Part shown: piece after piece, positions 60,801-64,000 of the stretch
How positions within the stretch are numbered: position 1 is the stretch's first letter
Layout: each line of letters starts with the position of its first letter
Assembly: GCA_036008465.1 (NCBI GenBank)
Contig: DASYNP010000187.1
Span: forward strand, 62,001 to 126,000
From: DASPSM01 sp036008465
Lineage (GTDB): Bacteria > Planctomycetota > Planctomycetia > Planctomycetales > Planctomycetaceae
Direction: 5' to 3'
DNA: 64,000 nucleotides
The notes under the pieces: generated by a model
Told to the model about the DNA's origin: nothing
What the model saw: the letters and a program-made list of their open reading frames with translations, nothing else
The model's database searches: none
Program-made: the position numbers and the translations under genes

Positions 60801-61721
60801 GCCCAGCATCGGCATTGCGCTCGAGCCGAAAGTCGTCGAGGCCATGGCGGTGCCGGGCGAGGAGGTCCCGCTGCTCCCGGTCAAGCCAGAGCTTGTTGGG
60901 ACGAGCGTCACCGGCGCGTTGTTTCGGGGAGACGGCTGTCCCAGTCCAGCCTTGACGATGAGATCGCCGAACTCCTCAGTGGTGGTCAGACGGCCGAGCG
61001 CGTTGATGGGCAACTCAAACGCTTGCGTGCGGGTCGCCGCGCCGAAGGTGGGCTGGCCCAGCACGCCCAAAGGAGTGTCCAGGTTTTGACTGCTGAGAGC
61101 GTTGGCAACATCGCTGGCGGTCATGTTGAGCGACGCCAGCTTTTGCGGGTCGAGCCAGGCGCGGATGCTGTAGTTGCCGACCCCGACGAAGTTGATCTGC
61201 GAGACGCCGTCGATGCGAAGCAGCTCGTCATAAACATGGATTTGAGCGAAGTTGCTCAGGTACACGTCGTCGTAGCGACCGTCCGGCGAGTAAAAGCTGA
61301 TGATGTTGAGGATGTCGGGCGTCTTCTTGCGGATGGTAATTCCCTGAGCCTGAACCGACGTCGGCAGCAGCGGCTCCGCAAGCTGCACCCGGTTCTGCAC
61401 CATCACCAGGGCCATGTTCAGATCGGTCCCGATGTCGAAGGTGACGGTCAGCGTGTACGAGCCGTCGTTGCCCATCTGCGAGGCCATGTACAGCATGCCC
61501 TCGACACCGTTGACCTGCTGTTCAATGGGAGCCGCCACCGTGTCGGCCATCACCTGGGCGCTGGCCCCCGGATAGTTGATCGTTACGGACACCGCCGGCG
61601 GCGTGACGGGCGGGTACTGGGCAATCGGCAGCGAGAAGAGCGCGATTCCACCCGTCAGCGTGATAAAGATCGACAGCACGGCTGCGAAGATCGGCCGGTC
61701 GATGAAGAAGCGCGAGATCAT
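57858..61721 (-). CDS. RND efflux permease (HAE1/AcrB-like) with long Ser/Thr/Gly insertion
   Basis: 1287 residues, about 240 longer than AcrB. It begins MISRFFIDRPIFAAVLSIFI. Proton-relay Asp574/Asp575 are in LAIGIVVDDAIVVVENV and the TM10 Lys in VGLACKNAILIVEFAKQ. The extra length is mostly one insertion (about residues 260-424) almost wholly of Ser, Thr, Gly and Ala (TTSGTTPGSSTSPTSANSGN, SSTSSSSGVSGSSSNSRGSS), between LIVKAG and VRLRDVA in the first periplasmic porter region. The C-terminus also has two further helices (VGAVLGFTSGFLVARLTRL and VAIAVTGAIFGALVVLAL). The gene overlaps the downstream pump by 4 nt and follows the adaptor gene by 30 nt. Confidence 0.95.
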   Translation of the reverse strand: MISRFFIDRPIFAAVLSIFITLTGGIALFSLPIAQYPPVTPPAVSVTINYPGASAQVMADTVAAPIEQQVNGVEGMLYMASQMGNDGSYTLTVTFDIGTDLNMALVMVQNRVQLAEPLLPTSVQAQGITIRKKTPDILNIISFYSPDGRYDDVYLSNFAQIHVYDELLRIDGVSQINFVGVGNYSIRAWLDPQKLASLNMTASDVANALSSQNLDTPLGVLGQPTFGAATRTQAFELPINALGRLTTTEEFGDLIVKAGLGQPSPRNNAPVTLVPTSSGLTGSSGTSSPGTAMASTTFGSSAMPMLGSVTTSGTTPGSSTSPTSANSGNTNARTSGANATGTTSGSTARSGATGTATGGTTTIGGAQTTGGAASAGAAVTAGGATTNLSGVSSTSSSSGVSGSSSNSRGSSSAGTSGGPGQPAVAIVRLRDVARVELGDQNYSLGCTFDGRPSVGLAVFQLPGTNALDVGNRIRAKMVELKANFPEGVEYQIAYDTTPFIRESVRDVVRTLLEAVVLVGIVVLVFLQSWRATLIPMIAVPVAIVGTFAVMKAIGFSLNNVSLFGLVLAIGIVVDDAIVVVENVERWLERGESSREAARKAMDEVTGPVVAVALVLCAVFVPCAFISGITGQFFRQFAVTIAVSTVISAFNSLTLSPALAAILLRQHAGHRDPLTWLMDALLGWFFRTFNLVFGATTNGYAWVVGRLLRGSLFVLLVYGGLLVLTGWVFHKAPTGFVPAQDQGRIICNIQLPDSASLERTKEAMSHIEAIARRIKGVAHTITISGISFVLQADSPNFASMFVVLEPFEKRTSPDLSSDAIVARMRAAWAREIKEAQVVAFGAPAIPGLSVAGGFKLMVEDRAGLGLDALQRQTDQLVHKLQARPGLVGVSTQFRSNTPQLYADIDRTKAYSLGVSQQDVTQALGTYLGSLYVTNFNEFGRYWQVTLQADARYRSRVDDIKLLQVRNKWGQMVLLSTLVNPREIGGPVYITRYNLYTAAPITGNSAPGVSTGDVIQEVNRVSRDTLPITMASEWTEIMFLQIRAGNTAIYVFTLAVVCVFLGLAALYESWALPLAVILVVPLCLLCSVTGVLLTHKDVDIFVQIGLVVLVGLACKNAILIVEFAKQLCQEGKPRYEATVEAARLRLRPILMTSFAFILGVVPLVFATGAGAEMRWSLGTAVFSGMLGVTLFGIFLTPVFFNVLQGLGETRLFTSGVVRLVGSPAVGAVLGFTSGFLVARLTRLPLAWEVAIAVTGAIFGALVVLALQRLASRRPPRQTPTEPPGGGEHE
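60450..60944 (-). repeat. Low-complexity coding insert in RND pump
   Basis: The DNA encoding residues about 260-424 of the pump is a run of ACC/GGC/AGC/GCG-type codons for Thr, Gly, Ser and Ala. It is not a perfect tandem repeat but contains reiterated short motifs (GTTSGS, ATGT, TTGG, SSGVSGSS), consistent with expansion by slippage. The frame is maintained on both sides. Confidence 0.75.
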
Positions 61722-61751
61722 ACGCCCACCCGCGGCACTGCTGGTGCTCGC

Positions 61752-62954
61752 CTACTCGCTGGAGGAGCCTTGCGTCCCCTCGTTCGGCGACGCGCCAAGC
61801 GTCGGCATGGCCGTTTGGTCGGGCCGGACATTCATGCCGGGCCGAACTTGTTGCAGCGCGCCCACAGCCACCCATTCCTCGGGCTTGAGCCCGCTCTCGA
61901 TCACGCGCAGACCGTTCTCCTGGAGCGGCCCCGTCGACACGCGGCGATACTGGACGTTGTTTTGCGCATCAATCACGTAGACGTATTTCAGTCCTTGGTC
62001 CGAGCTGATCGCCCGATCGATGACTAAGAGTGCCGGGTGTCGTTGGCCGATCGGCAGCCGGATCCGCACGAACATCCCAGGCGACAGCAGCCGCACACCT
62101 TGTGAACGTGAGAGAACAGGATTCGGGAAGACGCCGCGCACGGTGATACTGCCAGTGGTCGGATTCACTTCGTTATTGATAAAGTCGATTGTGCCTGAGT
62201 GCGGAAAGCCTTCTTCGTCTTGCAGCCCCATGAGGACAGGGTTCTTGTTCGCCACGGCCGGCTTGATCTTCCCCTCGGCGACCGCACGCCGGACGCGCAA
62301 GAGGGTCGGTTCATCGGTATCGAAGTACGCGTACATCGGGTCCTGCGAGACGACTGTGGTCAACAGTGTCTGATCCTGGTTGACCAGGTTGCCCAGCGTC
62401 AGGTAATAGCGGCTCACCCGGCCGTCGATGGGTGACGTAACGCGGGTGAACTCCAGATTCAGTTTATAAATCGCGATGTTTGCCTCGGCGGACTGGACCT
62501 GCGCGGCTGCCTGTTCCTTCGTCGACTTGTATTGCTCAAATTGTTGCTCACTGATGGTCTTGTCCTTGATGAGTCGCGTCGCTCGCACGAAATCCGCGTC
62601 CGCGAGCTGCTGCTGAGCCTTATAAGTCGCGAGTTGCGCCTCGCCCAAACGCAGTTGGTCTTGATAAGGCCGCGGGTCGATTTCGAATAACAGCTGGTCC
62701 TTCTTAACCTCCGAGCCCTCCTTGAAGGGCATCTGGACGAGATAGCCCGTGACCCGAGCGATGACGTTCACGGCCTGGATGGCGTCGGTCCGGCCTGTGA
62801 AATCGACGTAGTCAGTGACCTCTTGTCGCACCGGTTTGCTGACCGGCACCGCCGGCGGTTGGGGCGGCGCTAGCTGGGCTGGCGCCTCGCCACAGCCGCT
62901 AATCAATGCCAGCACGGACGCGCCAAAAAGAACAAGCATGCCATAGCGAAACAT
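61752..62954 (-). CDS. RND membrane fusion lipoprotein (AcrA/MdtA-like)
   Basis: 400 residues from the ATG at 62954, chosen because GGGGAGGTG lies 6 nt upstream and a lipobox follows (GASVLALISGCGEAP, Cys about 21). Lipoyl/hairpin regions: NVIARVTGYLVQMPFKEGSE, LLFEIDPRPYQDQLRLGEAQ, then a coiled hairpin (QQLADADFVRATRLIKDKTI) and INLEFTRVTSPIDGRVSRY-like closure. Beta-barrel and membrane-proximal domains follow (GVRLLSPGMFVRIRLPIGQR). The adaptor joins inner-membrane RND pumps to an outer-membrane channel; no TolC gene is present here. It is the first gene of the efflux operon. Confidence 0.95.
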   Translation of the reverse strand: MFRYGMLVLFGASVLALISGCGEAPAQLAPPQPPAVPVSKPVRQEVTDYVDFTGRTDAIQAVNVIARVTGYLVQMPFKEGSEVKKDQLLFEIDPRPYQDQLRLGEAQLATYKAQQQLADADFVRATRLIKDKTISEQQFEQYKSTKEQAAAQVQSAEANIAIYKLNLEFTRVTSPIDGRVSRYYLTLGNLVNQDQTLLTTVVSQDPMYAYFDTDEPTLLRVRRAVAEGKIKPAVANKNPVLMGLQDEEGFPHSGTIDFINNEVNPTTGSITVRGVFPNPVLSRSQGVRLLSPGMFVRIRLPIGQRHPALLVIDRAISSDQGLKYVYVIDAQNNVQYRRVSTGPLQENGLRVIESGLKPEEWVAVGALQQVRPGMNVRPDQTAMPTLGASPNEGTQGSSSE

Positions 62955-63507
62955 TGCGCACCTCCCCGTGCCGGACGTAACGATCGCACGCCGGACCTTT
63001 TTAGTCCCCAATCTAGAAAATTGCGGTCGCATGCACGTCGAGAAGCCCTTCGGCGAGGACCTCGAAGGGCCGTCTCACTAAGGCAACAGCCTCCAGATAC
63101 TCGTCAGGTTTCCAGCTGCAAATCCGGCCTGTTGGCTTCGCCGATCGCGTCGACCTGCGGTCTCAGTCGTTCGAATGACCAGTCGCCTGCCAGCAGCATA
63201 AACTCACGGCTCAGCGTTTCAAGCTGTTTCGGAGAGTTCGTATCCGAATGAACAATGCGCCAATCAGTCGTTTGCACGGACTCTCGTGCATCCCGACCCT
63301 TCGCACAGTCAGAGCCAAGCCCGCCGCTCCGCGCAGCGAAAACAGTGCCACACGACCTTCGCGGAGCGCGGGATTGTGTCGCATAGGCTAGGAGAGCAAC
63401 ACAATCAGCCAATGAAAGCGATGCCGGTTGCGAAAGATCGAACTCGTGGGTACTTGTAAACGCAATGATGCCACTCCGCGGCCGGGTCTCCCCAGGGAAA
63501 CACCACC
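62955..63507. other. Divergent intergenic region between efflux operon and FdhF-like gene
   Basis: About 550 bases. A frame on the minus strand (63104-63586) is open for 160 codons but begins inside the next gene and has no ribosome binding site or recognised motif, so it is not called. CTTCGGCGAGG followed by CCTCGAAGG near 63047-63072 forms a weak inverted repeat. No regulator gene for the pump is present between the two operons. Confidence 0.5.
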
Positions 63508-64000
63508 ATGTCAGCAGCGCAAGGCGACGGAAGGCAGAAAGAGGATCAATCGAGTGAGCCCGCGACGGGCTGTGGGCCAAACGCACCGGGCCGGTTCTCT
63601 CAAGAAAACTACCACCATCCGGCAGCCGCTTGGGGCGCGGCCAAGAGCGTCGGATTAGTCCTCTTGCGACAAGGGGAACTGGTCGACGGCACGCGAGCCG
63701 TGTTTCGAATGAACCACGAGAACGGTGGCTTCGACTGTCCCGGCTGTGCCTGGCCCGATGATCGCAAGGGCCTGCGCATGGACATCTGCGAGAACGGCAT
63801 CAAGCACGTCACGTGGGAGATGACCCGGAAGCGCGTCACCCGCGAATTCTTTGCGGCCCATGCCGTGTCCGAGCTGCTGACCTGGAGTGACTTCGCCCTG
63901 GAGGACGTGGGGCGGCTAACCGAGCCGATGTCCTACAACGCGACGACGGACCGTTATGAGCCGATTTCCTGGAACGAAGCCTTCGCACTGATCGGCGAAC
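63508..64000 (+). CDS. FdhF/YdeP-type molybdopterin oxidoreductase, 5' part
   Basis: The frame runs from ATG at 63508 off the end of the window (164 residues present). Recognisable family segments: YHHPAAAWGAAKSVGLVLLR, MNHENGGFDCPGCAWPD (the CxxC characteristic of YdeP-like proteins), WEMTRKRVTREFFAAHAVSE and PMSYNATTDRYEPISWNEAF. YdeP/FdhF-like enzymes bind a bis-MGD molybdenum cofactor and an Fe-S cluster; some confer acid or formate-related phenotypes, but the substrate of most is unknown. The C-terminal catalytic and cofactor-binding domains lie outside the window. Confidence 0.9.
   Translation, partial: MSAAQGDGRQKEDQSSEPATGCGPNAPGRFSQENYHHPAAAWGAAKSVGLVLLRQGELVDGTRAVFRMNHENGGFDCPGCAWPDDRKGLRMDICENGIKHVTWEMTRKRVTREFFAAHAVSELLTWSDFALEDVGRLTEPMSYNATTDRYEPISWNEAFALIGE

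Noticed and set aside
63104..63586. 160-codon frame on the minus strand upstream of the FdhF-like gene
   Set aside because: It starts inside that gene, lacks a ribosome binding site and shows no recognisable motif. Kept as non-coding, with some doubt.

Overview
The window looks like chromosomal DNA from a planctomycete, probably of the Pirellulales/Gemmatales type. The evidence is high GC, many Sec-exported proteins of unknown function, a MoxR/DUF58/BatA operon followed by a DUF4175-like giant and an alpha-toroid protein, a DUF1573 protein, a kinase-cyclase-ATPase fusion, and GC-rich dispersed palindromes between genes. No rRNA, tRNA, phage, transposase or CRISPR array was seen. The taxon is inferred from gene content, not from a marker gene.

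Layout. 1-12.75 kb (minus): one long operon, transcribed MoxR ATPase, DUF58, BatA-like, VWA/amidotransferase-like membrane protein, 1092-aa membrane/coiled-coil protein, two related exported proteins (one split by an in-frame amber codon) and an alpha-toroid exported protein cut by the window edge. 13.2-16.2 kb (minus): a small membrane protein and an SGNH + MBOAT pair for polysaccharide O-acetylation. 16.8-21.5 kb (plus): an exported Cys-rich protein with a double-glycine processing motif, a membrane C39-peptidase/DUF1573 fusion, and two more exported proteins. This is the best candidate for an undescribed system. 21.7-25.7 kb (plus): ECF sigma factor, anti-sigma-like protein, soluble histidine kinase and ANTAR response regulator, in two overlapping gene pairs. 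25.9-27.8 kb (minus): exported alpha/beta hydrolase.

28.0-39.5 kb (plus): HD-GYP response regulator, a Tad pilus block (CpaE, CpaF, TadB, TadC, two TadE-like, TadG-like) and a hybrid histidine kinase. No Flp pilin, prepilin peptidase or secretin is present here. 39.5-40.8 kb: non-coding, rich in repeats, including an 18-bp tandem array. 40.8-45.0 kb: Ser/Thr kinase, degenerate class III cyclase, AAA/STAND ATPase and TPR fusion.

45.2-50.4 kb: ergothioneine locus with EgtB, a two-gene ABC importer (ATPase plus a binding-protein/permease fusion), a DUF427 protein and EgtD on the opposite strand. The importer is a candidate ergothioneine transporter. 50.5-52.5 kb (minus): cNMP-binding thioredoxin-reductase-like flavoprotein and a UBP-type zinc finger. 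53.1-54.3 kb: membrane protein with a TPR-like C-terminus. 54.6-63.0 kb (minus): membrane fusion protein and two tandem RND pumps, both with low-complexity insertions at the same site. 63.5 kb to the end: start of an FdhF/YdeP-type molybdopterin oxidoreductase.

Starts were chosen by stop/start overlaps and visible Shine-Dalgarno sequences. Family assignments come from motifs read by eye; no database search was run.
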